From assembly GCA_026693085.1 (NCBI GenBank), contig JAPLNB010000176.1, positions 1 through 33,448 on the forward strand: a DNA stretch of 33,448 nucleotides. Reading direction: 5' to 3'. A program made the position numbers and the translations under genes. Below are positions 23,934 to 32,401 of this stretch, one piece after another. Below the pieces are notes generated by a model. The model did not search any database. It had not been told where the DNA came from and saw only the letters and a list, made by a program, of their open reading frames with translations. The DNA comes from Planctomycetota bacterium (GTDB taxonomy: Bacteria; Planctomycetota; Phycisphaerae; Tepidisphaerales; Tepidisphaeraceae). Numbering within the stretch: the first letter of the stretch is position 1; the number at the start of each line of letters is the position of its first letter.

Positions 23934-25121
23934 CTACCGCCGGGCCAATTCCTCCACCCGCCCAAGCATCGCATCGATCTGCCCTTGAGCCTGGAAATCC
24001 GCATACCGCGTCGAAAATGCCTCGGCCGCCTCCTGGTACTGGTCCGTCCGCAGCATTATTTGCAGTTTCTGCGTGATCGTCTCCGGACGCTTCAGCGACG
24101 CTTCCTGCCCCGCTCCCATCTGGCACACCGCCCGCGCCAGCAACCCCTGCTCTAGATAAATCGGCAACTGCAGGACCGGTTTACCCGCCATCAGCATCGA
24201 TACCGTCCCGCCGTGACCCGCATTGAGAATCGCCACGTCGCACTGCCGACCAACCTGCTTCAGATCCAGCGGCTGGCACTCCAGCCGGAGCGTTGCCGTA
24301 CTGTACTGCTGCTGTGCCTTCGCTGGAACCCCATCCACAAAAATGATCGTCGAGTGCCCCAAATCGCTCAACGATTTCAGTATCTGGGGCATCGCCGGGT
24401 TCGGCTTCAGATAGCCAAAAATCTTCCGCCCGCCCCCCTTCGGCCATTCGGGGCTCTTGCCACCGCCCTGCGTCCAGGCGCCCCAATACCGAGCCTCGCC
24501 ACGGCCTGGAAAATGATCCAACTCCTTAAACGTCACCAGGAAACACTCGTCAACCTCCGAGTAGATCTGCCCTATGTGATCCAACGGCTCCTGCCCCCAA
24601 TCACCCAACGCCTCGTTCGAGTTGGCCAGAATCCGATCCTCGTCCTGCCTCAACCGCTCCGAGTCCGATGCCAGCCATGGCCGCAAATTCGCCAGCGGAT
24701 GCGTGTCAGGCGGACAGCAGAATCCCGACCCGATCGTAATCCGCTTCGCCGAAAAACCCCTCGCCGCTAGCAGCGCCGTCGGACTGTGGTCGAAGATGAT
24801 CACCTCCGGCCGAGTAAACTCATACAGGTTCCGCCACGCCTCACCCAGCGCCGTCATCTCACGCGCATCGCCGAAACCCACGCCATGGAGGATATGCCCA
24901 AACGTCACCGGCGGACGAAATCGGTCCGGAACACTTCGCGTCCGCATCGGCGCCTGCAGGCACGAAACCGTGTTGCCAAAAACAGCCTTGGCATGCGAAA
25001 GATCCTTCAATGCCGCAAACACACGATGCCCACGCTTGGCCAAACCTTCCGCCAGCGGCAAAAGTTGCATGATATGACCCAGACCCCCGCCCAGCTCCCA
25101 CGCAAGTAGTATGTTCGCCAT
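23934..25121 (-). CDS. GT-B fold glycosyltransferase (UGT/MurG-like)
   Basis: This is a 395-residue protein. The N-terminal Rossmann half starts with ILLAWELGGGLGHIMQLLPLA, with the Gly-rich loop and His of UGT-type enzymes. The C-terminal half has CDVAILNAGHGGTVSMLMAGKP and then LPIYLEQGLLA, which resemble the nucleotide-sugar binding site of family 1 and 28 enzymes. The start is ATG at 25121 with AAGGTGG six bases upstream. The substrate is unknown, and a glycolipid or natural product is typical for the family. Confidence 0.85.
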   Translation of the reverse strand: MANILLAWELGGGLGHIMQLLPLAEGLAKRGHRVFAALKDLSHAKAVFGNTVSCLQAPMRTRSVPDRFRPPVTFGHILHGVGFGDAREMTALGEAWRNLYEFTRPEVIIFDHSPTALLAARGFSAKRITIGSGFCCPPDTHPLANLRPWLASDSERLRQDEDRILANSNEALGDWGQEPLDHIGQIYSEVDECFLVTFKELDHFPGRGEARYWGAWTQGGGKSPEWPKGGGRKIFGYLKPNPAMPQILKSLSDLGHSTIIFVDGVPAKAQQQYSTATLRLECQPLDLKQVGRQCDVAILNAGHGGTVSMLMAGKPVLQLPIYLEQGLLARAVCQMGAGQEASLKRPETITQKLQIMLRTDQYQEAAEAFSTRYADFQAQGQIDAMLGRVEELARR

Positions 25122-25285
25122 GTCTTGCCACCTTCCCCAGACGAATTCTCTGCCCGGACCATCGTATCAAATAAATCAGTTCTGCAAACAGCCGAACGAG
25201 CAGACACCCCCACCGACATTCCCAATAAGCTCCAATCACCGGGCCCACCATCACATTTCACCGAACCCGCCACCTCTTGCGCTCG

Positions 25286-25314
25286 TTTACATTCTCACAA
25301 CCAGCGGCTATTGT
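25286..25314 (+). promoter_or_regulatory. Putative promoter of rimO
   Basis: TTTACA (25286-25291) and TATTGT (25309-25314) are 17 bases apart, 31 bases before the chosen ATG of rimO. They lie in the 224-base divergent gap between the glycosyltransferase gene and rimO. Confidence 0.45.
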
Positions 25315-25345
25315 CCCCCCGCTGTATCTTCTCTTGAGATATCGT

Positions 25346-26815
25346 ATGCCCAGGCAACCAAAGAACATAACCACCGTCGCTTTCGTCAGCCTCGGTTGCC
25401 CCAAAAACCTCGTTGACTCCGAACGCATGCTCGGTTTGCTCGCCGAGGACGGCCTGGTCATCACCCCAGACCACAATCAGGCCGACGTCATCGTCATCAA
25501 CACCTGCGGATTCCTCCAAGCCGCCAAAGAAGAATCCCTCCGCGAAATCCGCGACGCCGTCGCACTCAAACACAATGGCCGCTGCAAACGCGTCATCGTC
25601 GCCGGCTGCCTCGTCCAACGCGAAAAAACCAACCTCCTCCATGCAGTCCCACAAGTCGATCGCCTCGTCGGCGTCTTTGACCGCGAACACATCGTCGATG
25701 CCGTCCGCGGCAAGGAAAACCCCCGCCAGGACCACGGACACTTCCTCGGAAACTACCACGACCTGTCCAAAAAACTCGCCGCCACACTCGCAATGCCCTC
25801 CGCCGGCATCAAACAGACCAAAACCACCCGCCTGCCCGTTTTCGAAGACGACCGCGCCCGGCTTCGCCTCACCCCCAGACACTACGCCTACCTCCGAATC
25901 TCCGAAGGCTGCAACCAAGCCTGCGCCTTCTGCACCATCCCCTCCATCCGCGGCCCCATACGCTCCAAACCCGTCGAACAAATCCTCGCCGAAGCCCGCG
26001 AACTCGCCGACGACGACGCCGTCGAACTCATCCTCATCGGACAGGACACCACCAGCTACGGCGCCGACATCGCCTACGCACCCGGACTCGCCGGACTCCT
26101 CCGAACCCTCGACAAGCAACTCGACCCCCACCTCCGCTGGCTTCGACTCATGTACGCCTACCCCTCCTGCTTCACCGACGAAATGATCCGCACCATCGCC
26201 GATTCCCGCCGAGTCCTCAAATACATCGATATCCCCCTCCAGCACATCAACGACGAAATCCTCACCAAAATGCGCCGCCGCGTCACCCGAAACCAGGTCG
26301 AAACCCTCCTCGACAAGCTCCGCAAATGGATTCCCGGCATCGCCATCCGCACCACCTTCATCGCCGGCACCCCCGGCGAAACCGACGCACAGCACCAGGA
26401 ACTCGTACGCTTCGTCCGCGATTTCGCCTTCGACATGATGGGCGTCTTCCCCTATTCCCGCGAAAGCTCCACCCCCATGGCACGCTTGGACAACCAGATT
26501 CCCGAAAACCTCAAACAACACCGCGTCCACGAGCTGATGCTCACCCAGCAGCACCTCGCCTTCGCAAAAGCCAAAGCCATGAAAGGCAAAACCATCCACG
26601 TCCTCGTCGATGCCGCCCCCAAGGGCGCCAGCCACCATTGGATCGCCCGCTCCCAGTCCCAAGCCCCCGAAATCGACTCCACAGTCCTCATCAAAGCCGA
26701 TCACCTGCATCCCGGCCAGTTCATCGACGTCAAAGTCACCCGCTCCCAAGCCTACGACCTCATCGCCGAGCCCGCCAAGAAAAAATCCCGCAGCCTCACC
26801 ATCCTCGAATCCTGA
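25346..26815 (+). CDS. rimO: Ribosomal protein S12 methylthiotransferase RimO
   Basis: This radical SAM enzyme methylthiolates Asp88/89 of ribosomal protein S12. It is 489 residues, about 50 longer than usual; the extra length is near residues 115-160 between the two cluster domains. The N-terminal methylthiotransferase domain has Cys18 (SLGCPKN), Cys54 (INTCGF) and Cys88 (VAGCLVQR). The radical SAM site is CNQACAFC. A TRAM-like domain closes the protein. SLGCPKN and the DxxxYG/YAYP region point to RimO rather than MiaB. I chose ATG at 25346 as the family start. pgsA follows after 61 bases. Confidence 0.95.
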   Translation: MPRQPKNITTVAFVSLGCPKNLVDSERMLGLLAEDGLVITPDHNQADVIVINTCGFLQAAKEESLREIRDAVALKHNGRCKRVIVAGCLVQREKTNLLHAVPQVDRLVGVFDREHIVDAVRGKENPRQDHGHFLGNYHDLSKKLAATLAMPSAGIKQTKTTRLPVFEDDRARLRLTPRHYAYLRISEGCNQACAFCTIPSIRGPIRSKPVEQILAEARELADDDAVELILIGQDTTSYGADIAYAPGLAGLLRTLDKQLDPHLRWLRLMYAYPSCFTDEMIRTIADSRRVLKYIDIPLQHINDEILTKMRRRVTRNQVETLLDKLRKWIPGIAIRTTFIAGTPGETDAQHQELVRFVRDFAFDMMGVFPYSRESSTPMARLDNQIPENLKQHRVHELMLTQQHLAFAKAKAMKGKTIHVLVDAAPKGASHHWIARSQSQAPEIDSTVLIKADHLHPGQFIDVKVTRSQAYDLIAEPAKKKSRSLTILES

Positions 26816-26839
26816 CCCCGCCGATTTCGCCCCCCCCAT

Positions 26840-26867
26840 TTGCCCCCCTGCCTCCACAACGTACAAT
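26840..26867 (+). promoter_or_regulatory. Leaderless promoter of pgsA-uppP
   Basis: TTGCCC (26840-26845) and TACAAT (26862-26867) are 16 bases apart. The ATG at 26877 follows nine bases after the -10 box. Confidence 0.5.
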
Positions 26868-26876
26868 CCGCCTCCG

Positions 26877-27560
26877 ATGTTCCGTCACGTTCCCAACGCC
26901 CTGACCGGTCTCCGCCTCCTGCTGGCGCTCGTCTTCTTCGCCATGCTCTCGTTCTACCAATACGAGGGCCGCGGCGATCCCACACTCCTCAACAGTGCTT
27001 TCCTCGTCTACCTCGTCGCTTTGTTCACCGATTTCCTCGACGGCTACCTCGCCCGCAAGTGGCACGTCGAAGGCCCTTTCGGCCGCATCGTCGATCCCTT
27101 CGTCGATAAAATCCTCGTCCTGGGCGCGTTCATCTTCTTCGCCGGAAAAAACTTCATTATCCCCGACACCGAGGTCCCCTCCCCGGGCCACCTCATGGTC
27201 GTCAAAACCATCACCGGCGTCGCCCCGGCCATGGTCGTCATCCTCCTGGCGCGCGAACTGCTCGTCACAACACTCCGTGGCGAAGCCGAAGCCGCCGGCC
27301 AATACTTCGGCGCCGAGTTCTCCGGCAAGCTCAAGATGGTCCTCCAGTCCATCACCATCCTCATGATCCTCGTCTACGTCAATTACCTCCCTTGGCTCAA
27401 AAACCGCCACTATGAGCCCGCCGCCAAGATCGTCCGCGACATCTTCATCTACCTCACCGTCATCGTCACCCTCGCCAGCGGCCTGTCCTACATCCGCACC
27501 GCCATCGCCCTCTACCAGACCCGAAACATCGAGAACCAACCGGGATCCCGATCAAAATGA
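26877..27560 (+). CDS. pgsA: CDP-diacylglycerol-glycerol-3-phosphate 3-phosphatidyltransferase
   Basis: This is a 227-residue integral membrane enzyme of phosphatidylglycerol synthesis. The CDP-alcohol phosphatidyltransferase motif is complete in DFLDGYLARKWHVEGPFG followed by RIVDPFVDK (DG-AR-G-D-D pattern). It has about five to six membrane segments. The N-terminal NALTGLRLLLA matches PgsA. The ATG at 26877 has no Shine-Dalgarno sequence, and a TACAAT box is nine bases upstream. The stop overlaps the uppP start as ATGA. A related CDP-alcohol transferase specificity cannot be excluded. Confidence 0.93.
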   Translation: MFRHVPNALTGLRLLLALVFFAMLSFYQYEGRGDPTLLNSAFLVYLVALFTDFLDGYLARKWHVEGPFGRIVDPFVDKILVLGAFIFFAGKNFIIPDTEVPSPGHLMVVKTITGVAPAMVVILLARELLVTTLRGEAEAAGQYFGAEFSGKLKMVLQSITILMILVYVNYLPWLKNRHYEPAAKIVRDIFIYLTVIVTLASGLSYIRTAIALYQTRNIENQPGSRSK

Positions 27561-28420
27561 ACGACTACACCCTCTCCCTTCTCCTGGGAATCATCGAAGG
27601 CCTCACCGAGTTCCTCCCCGTCAGCTCCACCGCGCATATCCGCATCGCCGAAGGACTGCTCGGAGTCCATCTCGACAGCGAGTACTGGAAAATGTACTCC
27701 GTCGTCATCCAGCTCGGAGCCATCCTCAGCGTCATCGCCTATTTCTGGTCCCGACTCTGCAAATTCATCGTCACCTTCCCACGCGGCCACCTCGGCAACC
27801 GCACCTTCCTCACCCACCCCTTGACCCGCATATCCATCGCCTTCATCGTCACCGCCGGACCCTCCTACCTCCTCGACAAACGCATCGGCAAAAACCTCGA
27901 AAACCTCTGGGTCATCGGCTTCGCCCTCCTCGTCGGCGGCGCCATCATGTGGATCGTCGATGTCGTCTACACAAAACCCAGAACCAACCGCTTGGAAGAC
28001 ATGAACCTCTTCCAGGCCGTCTGGATCGGACTCATGCAGATCCTCTCCGCCCTCTTCCCCGGCACCAGCCGCTCCATGGCCACCATCGCCTCCGGACAGA
28101 TCGCCCAAATGTCCCGCGCTTCCGCCCTCGAGTTCAGCTTCTTCCTCTCCATCCCCACCATGCTCGCCGCCACCGGCTACAAGCTCTTCCAAGCCCTCCA
28201 CCACCGCCAACTCGGCGCCGGAGATCCCCTCGCGCCCCATCACCCCTGGATCGTCCTGGCCATCGGCTTCGTCGTCTCCTTCGTCGTCGCTCTCGCCGTC
28301 GTCGCCTGGTTCATCAACTGGGTCCGCCGACACGGATTCGTCCCCTTCGCCGTCTACCGTATCCTCCTCGGCTTCGGCATCCTCGCCTGGGCTTGGTGGC
28401 GCTCCATGCACCCCGCCTGA
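27557..28420 (+). CDS. uppP: Undecaprenyl-diphosphatase UppP (BacA)
   Basis: This is a 287-residue polytopic membrane enzyme that recycles undecaprenyl diphosphate, the carrier of cell-wall synthesis. Both catalytic motifs are present: EGLTEFLPVSSTAH near the N-terminus and LFPGTSRS in the middle. It has about seven to eight hydrophobic segments. It overlaps pgsA by four bases and is probably coupled to it. Confidence 0.96.
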   Translation: MNDYTLSLLLGIIEGLTEFLPVSSTAHIRIAEGLLGVHLDSEYWKMYSVVIQLGAILSVIAYFWSRLCKFIVTFPRGHLGNRTFLTHPLTRISIAFIVTAGPSYLLDKRIGKNLENLWVIGFALLVGGAIMWIVDVVYTKPRTNRLEDMNLFQAVWIGLMQILSALFPGTSRSMATIASGQIAQMSRASALEFSFFLSIPTMLAATGYKLFQALHHRQLGAGDPLAPHHPWIVLAIGFVVSFVVALAVVAWFINWVRRHGFVPFAVYRILLGFGILAWAWWRSMHPA

Positions 28421-28438
28421 CCCGGTCCTTCGCGCCAA

Positions 28439-28467
28439 TAGACTCCCCACCACCGATCCGCTATACT
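28439..28467 (+). promoter_or_regulatory. Putative promoter of the PIN-TRAM gene
   Basis: TAGACT (28439-28444) and TATACT (28462-28467) are 17 bases apart, followed by a leader of about 60 bases to the ATG at 28537. Confidence 0.5.
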
Positions 28468-28536
28468 GACTGCGCTGTCCCGGCCGCGATGCCACTCCCG
28501 GCAATGCCTGGCCACCAATTGGAAGGGGCACATCGA

Positions 28537-29631
28537 ATGGTCCTGCATGTCTTGCGAGCACTTTTCGTACTCATGATGGCCGCCGTCGGATGGTTCTACC
28601 TCATGAACCCCTCCCGACCAGACGCGTCCTACAACTTCCTCGCACTCTCCATCACCCTCTGCATCGGCGTCTTCTTTGTCTGCATCGATATCCTCTCCCC
28701 TCGAAGAAAACTCTCCATCCTCTCCGGAACCTTCTTCGGCCTCCTCGTCGGAATGATCACCGCCTACGCCCTCAGCTACATCGTCCTCTTCATGGTCGAC
28801 CTCTTCGGCCCCATGTTCGCCCCAAGAATCGCTTCCGACGAAAAAGCCCGCCTCGCCATGATCAACTTCATCAACCTCCTCATCGGAATCATCTGCTGCT
28901 ACCTCGCCATCAGCTTCGTCCTCCAGACCAAAGACGACTTCCGATTCATCATCCCCTACGTCGAGTTCAGCAAACAGATCCGCGGCGCCCGCCCCATTCT
29001 CATCGACACCAGCGTCATCATCGACGGCCGAATCCTCGACATCGCCGACACCGGTATCCTCGAAAGCCGCCTCATCGTACCACGCTTCGTCGTTCAGGAA
29101 CTCCAAATGCTCGCCGACAACGGCGAAAAACTCAAACGCAACCGCGGCAAACGCGGCCTCGACATCCTCGCACGCCTCCAAGACAACAAAAAAGTTGAAG
29201 TCATCCTCTTCGAGTGGACCGGACACAACTCCCCGGAAGCCGAGGGCGCAGACCAGAAACTCCTCGCACTCGGCAAAGAACTCCACGCCCGCGTCCTCAC
29301 CAACGACACCAACCTCTGCAAGGTCGCTCAGGTCCGCGGCGTCGATGTCATCAACGTCAACCAACTCGCCAACTCCCTCCGACCCGTCGTCCTCCCAGGA
29401 GAAAAAATGACCGTACGCCTCGCCAAGCCCGGCGAAGAACCCACCCAGGGCGTCGGATTCCTCGATGACGGAACCATGGTCGTCGTCAAGGACGGTCGAA
29501 ACCACGTCAACGAGGAAGTCGAATTCGTCGTCACCAACGTCCTCCAAACCACCACCGGTCGAATGATCTTCGGACAGATCGGCGACGGCCCCGCACAATT
29601 CCAACGCCACCCTCGTCCTCGCTCAACCTGA
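28537..29631 (+). CDS. YacL-like membrane PIN-TRAM protein
   Basis: This is a 364-residue protein with about four N-terminal membrane segments (residues 1-130). A PIN domain starts at PILIDTSVIIDGRILDIA and includes TNDTNLCKVAQ, carrying the acidic metal ligands. A C-terminal TRAM RNA-binding domain follows from about 285. This is the architecture of Bacillus YacL. The start is ATG at 28537, with GGAAGGGG nine bases upstream. An in-frame ATG at 28504 lies before the ribosome site. ispD follows 14 bases later, as yacL and ispD are neighbours in many bacteria. An RNase role is likely from the family but its target is unknown. Confidence 0.92.
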   Translation: MVLHVLRALFVLMMAAVGWFYLMNPSRPDASYNFLALSITLCIGVFFVCIDILSPRRKLSILSGTFFGLLVGMITAYALSYIVLFMVDLFGPMFAPRIASDEKARLAMINFINLLIGIICCYLAISFVLQTKDDFRFIIPYVEFSKQIRGARPILIDTSVIIDGRILDIADTGILESRLIVPRFVVQELQMLADNGEKLKRNRGKRGLDILARLQDNKKVEVILFEWTGHNSPEAEGADQKLLALGKELHARVLTNDTNLCKVAQVRGVDVINVNQLANSLRPVVLPGEKMTVRLAKPGEEPTQGVGFLDDGTMVVVKDGRNHVNEEVEFVVTNVLQTTTGRMIFGQIGDGPAQFQRHPRPRST

Positions 29632-29645
29632 CCCCCAACCAAACC

Positions 29646-30341
29646 ATGGAGTCCCTGGGTGTCATCCTCCCCGCCGCCGGCCGATCCACACGCTTCGGAA
29701 ACAATCGCAACAAACTCCTCGAATCCCTCAACGGCCGACCCGTCATCGCACACGCCATCCACACATTCCTCTGTCGCGACGACGTCGCCGCTATCGTCAT
29801 CCCCACACACGACGCCCAAAACATCGCCGACGCCCTCGGCCACCCACGCGACAAACGCATCCTCTTCTGCCCCGGCGGCCAAACCCGCGCCCACAGCGTC
29901 CGCAACGCCCTCGCCGCCCTCGACCCCTCCATCGCTTGGATCGCCGTTCACGATGCCGCACGTCCCCTGATCTCCCAGGATCTGATCAACCGCACCCTCC
30001 AAGCCGCACGCCAGCACGGCGCCGCCGTCCCCGCACTACCCGTCCACCTCACCATCAAACAGGCCCTCGGACCCCTCCCCGCTCCCGTCCAACGAACCAT
30101 CCCCCGCAATACCCTCTTCGCCATGCAAACCCCACAGATCATGCGCCGTACCGCACTCCTCCACGCCTTCGCAGCCTGCCCCCTCCCCCTCGATGCCATC
30201 ACCGACGACGCCCAACTCCTCGAACTCGCCGGCGAACAAGTCTGGCTCGTCGATGGACACGAACATAACCTCAAAATCACCACCGCCACCGACCTCCGCA
30301 TCGCCGAATTCATCCTCGCACAGAACCCCGCCGCCCCATAA
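29646..30341 (+). CDS. ispD: 2-C-methyl-D-erythritol 4-phosphate cytidylyltransferase IspD
   Basis: This is a 231-residue enzyme of the MEP isoprenoid pathway that joins CTP and MEP. The N-terminal VILPAAGRSTRFG and NKLLESLNGRPV form the CTP-binding loop. VHDAARPLIS and the C-terminal DGHEHNLKITTATDL are the other family motifs. It starts 14 bases after the PIN-TRAM stop and is probably in its operon. The length is normal. Confidence 0.95.
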   Translation: MESLGVILPAAGRSTRFGNNRNKLLESLNGRPVIAHAIHTFLCRDDVAAIVIPTHDAQNIADALGHPRDKRILFCPGGQTRAHSVRNALAALDPSIAWIAVHDAARPLISQDLINRTLQAARQHGAAVPALPVHLTIKQALGPLPAPVQRTIPRNTLFAMQTPQIMRRTALLHAFAACPLPLDAITDDAQLLELAGEQVWLVDGHEHNLKITTATDLRIAEFILAQNPAAP

Positions 30342-30502
30342 CTTGGCCCGCCTCACATTCAACACTCGCCCGATAATCGCACCCCCGCCAGTTTCTTCGC
30401 TTTTCCCTTCGAATATATCGTAATATTCCATTGCCAGCGGCGTCTCTTCTTGAGTGCAAGGGTAGTGACGGCGACAAAGAAGAAGACACTACGGAGGTAA
30501 GT

Positions 30503-31198
30503 ATGACATCGCGATTTGCTGGGGTCGAATCACTCGAAGCCCGCATGCTTCTGTCCGCCAGTGCCGCTCTGACCGGACACGTCTTGCGGATCCACGGAGA
30601 CCTGCAGTCCACCAACACCATCACCGTCAGCAACAACAAAGACGGCCTCGTCGATGTCTCAATCACCTCGGTCAACCGCAAAAACAAGCCTTCGACGCTC
30701 ATCAAAAAACAATTCACCCTCGCCAACATCAAACGCGTCATGATCCGCGGCGGCGTCAAGGCCGACACCATCACCATCGATCAGACCAACAGCTCCTTCG
30801 CCCTCCCCACGCGCATCGACGCCCTCGCCGGCAACGACCTCATCACCACCGGCGCTGAACCGGACGTCATCAACGCCAGCGCCGGCAACGACAAGATCGA
30901 CGCCGGCGCCGGCAACGATCTCGTCTTCGGCGGCCGCGGCGACGACACCCTCCTCGGCGGTGACGGCAACGACACCCTCTGGGGCGGCAACGGCAACGAC
31001 AGCCTCGACGGCGGCACCGGCGACGACAAACTCGGCGGAATCCTCGGCCAAAACACCCTCCTCGGCGGCGACGGCAAAGACACCTTCCTCGTCCGCAGCC
31101 TCGATAAGAACCCCACCAACGACTACAAGCCCGCCGAGGATGTCCTCAAGAAATCCCCGCCAAAAGCCGAGCAAAATGAAGCCCCGCCGGCCAAATAA
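30503..31198 (+). CDS. Exported LEPR-xLL protein with RTX calcium-binding repeats
   Basis: This is a 231-residue protein. The N-terminus has the LEPR-xLL-type motif VESLEARMLLSA. From about residue 110 come tandem GGxGxDxLx nonapeptides (AGNDKIDAGAGNDLVFGGRG, GDDTLLGGDGNDTLWGGNG and further copies), which form a calcium-bound parallel beta-roll. The tail is Lys/Pro-rich. ATG at 30503 has GGAGGTAA five bases upstream. An intrinsic terminator follows. Surface attachment is inferred from the family. It shares its N-terminal motif with the 838-residue protein on the left. Confidence 0.88.
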   Translation: MTSRFAGVESLEARMLLSASAALTGHVLRIHGDLQSTNTITVSNNKDGLVDVSITSVNRKNKPSTLIKKQFTLANIKRVMIRGGVKADTITIDQTNSSFALPTRIDALAGNDLITTGAEPDVINASAGNDKIDAGAGNDLVFGGRGDDTLLGGDGNDTLWGGNGNDSLDGGTGDDKLGGILGQNTLLGGDGKDTFLVRSLDKNPTNDYKPAEDVLKKSPPKAEQNEAPPAK

Positions 31199-31225
31199 AC
31201 GGCATGGGGAGGATAGATTTGGCAG

Positions 31226-31267
31226 TGGCCAGCGATCCCGATAACGAATCGCTGGCCATTCTTATTT
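31226..31267 (+). terminator. Intrinsic terminator of the RTX gene
   Basis: A perfect 11-bp stem TGGCCAGCGAT/ATCGCTGGCCA closes an 11-base loop and is followed by TTCTTATTT. It lies 28 bases after the stop of the RTX protein and about 70 bases before the tRNA. Confidence 0.85.
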
Positions 31268-31335
31268 CCCCCCGCAAACCCCCAGCCGCATCGAGCATAG
31301 CCGCCACACCAACAGACAGGTACAATTCCCCCATT

Positions 31336-31619
31336 CCGGGCGTGGCGGAAAGGCAGACGCTACGGACTTGAGAATTTGAGTGCGCCGACGGCAACGTCGG
31401 ACGTAGAACTCCCCAAATTCGGCGAAACCCCTGCCAAGCAGGCGCGGCAACGCCGAGCGAAGCTCCCGAAAGGGAGAACGTGTAGAGACTCGACGAGGAG
31501 CATCCCACGCGGATGAAGGCAGAGTCCAGACCACGAACTCGCAAGAGGCGGCGAAAGCCGAAGTGGCACGAAAATCCGTTGACCGAAAGGTCGTGCGGGT
31601 TCGACTCCCGCCGCCCGGA
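31336..31619 (+). tRNA. tRNA-Leu (UAA) interrupted by a group I intron
   Basis: Exon 1 is 31336-31369 and exon 2 is 31571-31619. Joined, they give an 83-base type II tRNA. The acceptor pairs CCGGGCG with CGCCCGG, with discriminator A. The D arm is GCGGAAAGGCAGACGC. The anticodon stem ACGGA/TCCGT carries loop CTTAAAA, so the anticodon is UAA. The variable arm is GACCGAAAGGTC and the T arm is GCGGG-TTCGACT-CCCGC. CCA is not encoded. The intron lies between U34 and A35, as in the cyanobacterial and plastid tRNA-Leu(UAA) intron. TACAAT at 31321 is a plausible -10 box. Confidence 0.92.
31370..31570 (+). ncRNA. Group I self-splicing intron (about 201 nt) in tRNA-Leu
   Basis: The intron starts after exon ACTT, which pairs with GAGT at 31378-31381 to make P1 with the U-G wobble at the 5' splice site. 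It ends in G (31570). CCGACG-GCAA-CGTCGG forms a GNRA hairpin as in P2. CTCCC-GAAA-GGGAG and CGGC-GAAA-GCCG are further GNRA hairpins. GAGACTC and GCAGAGTC form P7, and CATCC/GGATG fits P8. The GTGTAGAGACTCGA core segment closely resembles that of the cyanobacterial tRNA-Leu intron. No endonuclease frame is present. Confidence 0.9.
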
Positions 31620-31646
31620 CTGCTATCAGAAAGACAGGAGTGTCAC

Positions 31647-32324
31647 ATGGGGTTGAACTCGAAGGAGCAGAACACGATCAACACTCGCTACCCGCGTTGT
31701 GACGGGGTGCAAGAGTCAGGAGATGTTGTATTCGCCTTCCCCACAGGTAAATACAAGGGCGATCCAGTCGCCACGTGCTCCACGTTACAGGTCATCTACG
31801 ACCATCTGAAGTCTGCGACCGCTTTCGATCCCAGCGCAGTCTTTGGCCGTCGCTGCATAGTCGCATACCGACACAGTGGCGAAGAACAGACGAAAAAGGA
31901 CTGCTCCCCCGCCTGGAACGAGCACTACGTCAACATCCCGTGGCCGTTTCTTGCCATTTCGGAGCAGCCGCTTGAATGCGCTACACATGAGCTTGCGCAT
32001 CCGTTTGTTGACCTGATTAGACGCCAGTATGACATTGGAAACAAGAGCAATAGATTTGGATGTTGGGTGGAGGGGCTGTGCGATTTCCTCCGAATTGGCG
32101 GGTTCACACCCATCGGCCAATCACAGGAGGCTCGGACGCGAGAAGCCCTCTATAAGGCCGCAGCAATTGCGAAGAAGGGCGACTCTTATCACGACCCGGC
32201 GGGTCGACTGGTTCAGGCCATGCGGGAACAGAAGCTCGACCCCGATAGCCACGTGGACGTACGGAAGTTCCTCGCAACCTCATTGCCAATCGGTTTGTCG
32301 AAGCTGTACGGTCACGTGCCTTAG
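31647..32324 (+). CDS. Zincin-like HExxH protein of unknown function
   Basis: This is a 225-residue protein. The central ATHELAHPF carries an HExxH metal site, and WVEGLCDFL about 30 residues later has the Glu of a gluzincin third ligand. This is the peptidase MA (M1-like) pattern. There is no signal peptide, so it would be cytoplasmic. The ATG at 31647 has AGGAG six bases upstream. The gene lies 28 bases after tRNA-Leu, between the two copies of the tRNA 3' half. Its third-codon bases look less GC-biased than neighbouring genes. Cargo of an integrated element is inference. Confidence 0.65.
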   Translation: MGLNSKEQNTINTRYPRCDGVQESGDVVFAFPTGKYKGDPVATCSTLQVIYDHLKSATAFDPSAVFGRRCIVAYRHSGEEQTKKDCSPAWNEHYVNIPWPFLAISEQPLECATHELAHPFVDLIRRQYDIGNKSNRFGCWVEGLCDFLRIGGFTPIGQSQEARTREALYKAAAIAKKGDSYHDPAGRLVQAMREQKLDPDSHVDVRKFLATSLPIGLSKLYGHVP

Positions 32325-32401
32325 CCGCGCCCCAAGCTGCGCCCCAGTACTTTTCGTCGCCTACGTTCTCCTGTTAGAAATCACACTTCGATCGAGGACT
32401 C

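Noticed and set aside
27412..28536. N-terminal extension of the PIN-TRAM protein by hundreds of residues
   Set aside because: That part of the frame is the shadow of pgsA and uppP. A ribosome site and membrane start lie at 28537.
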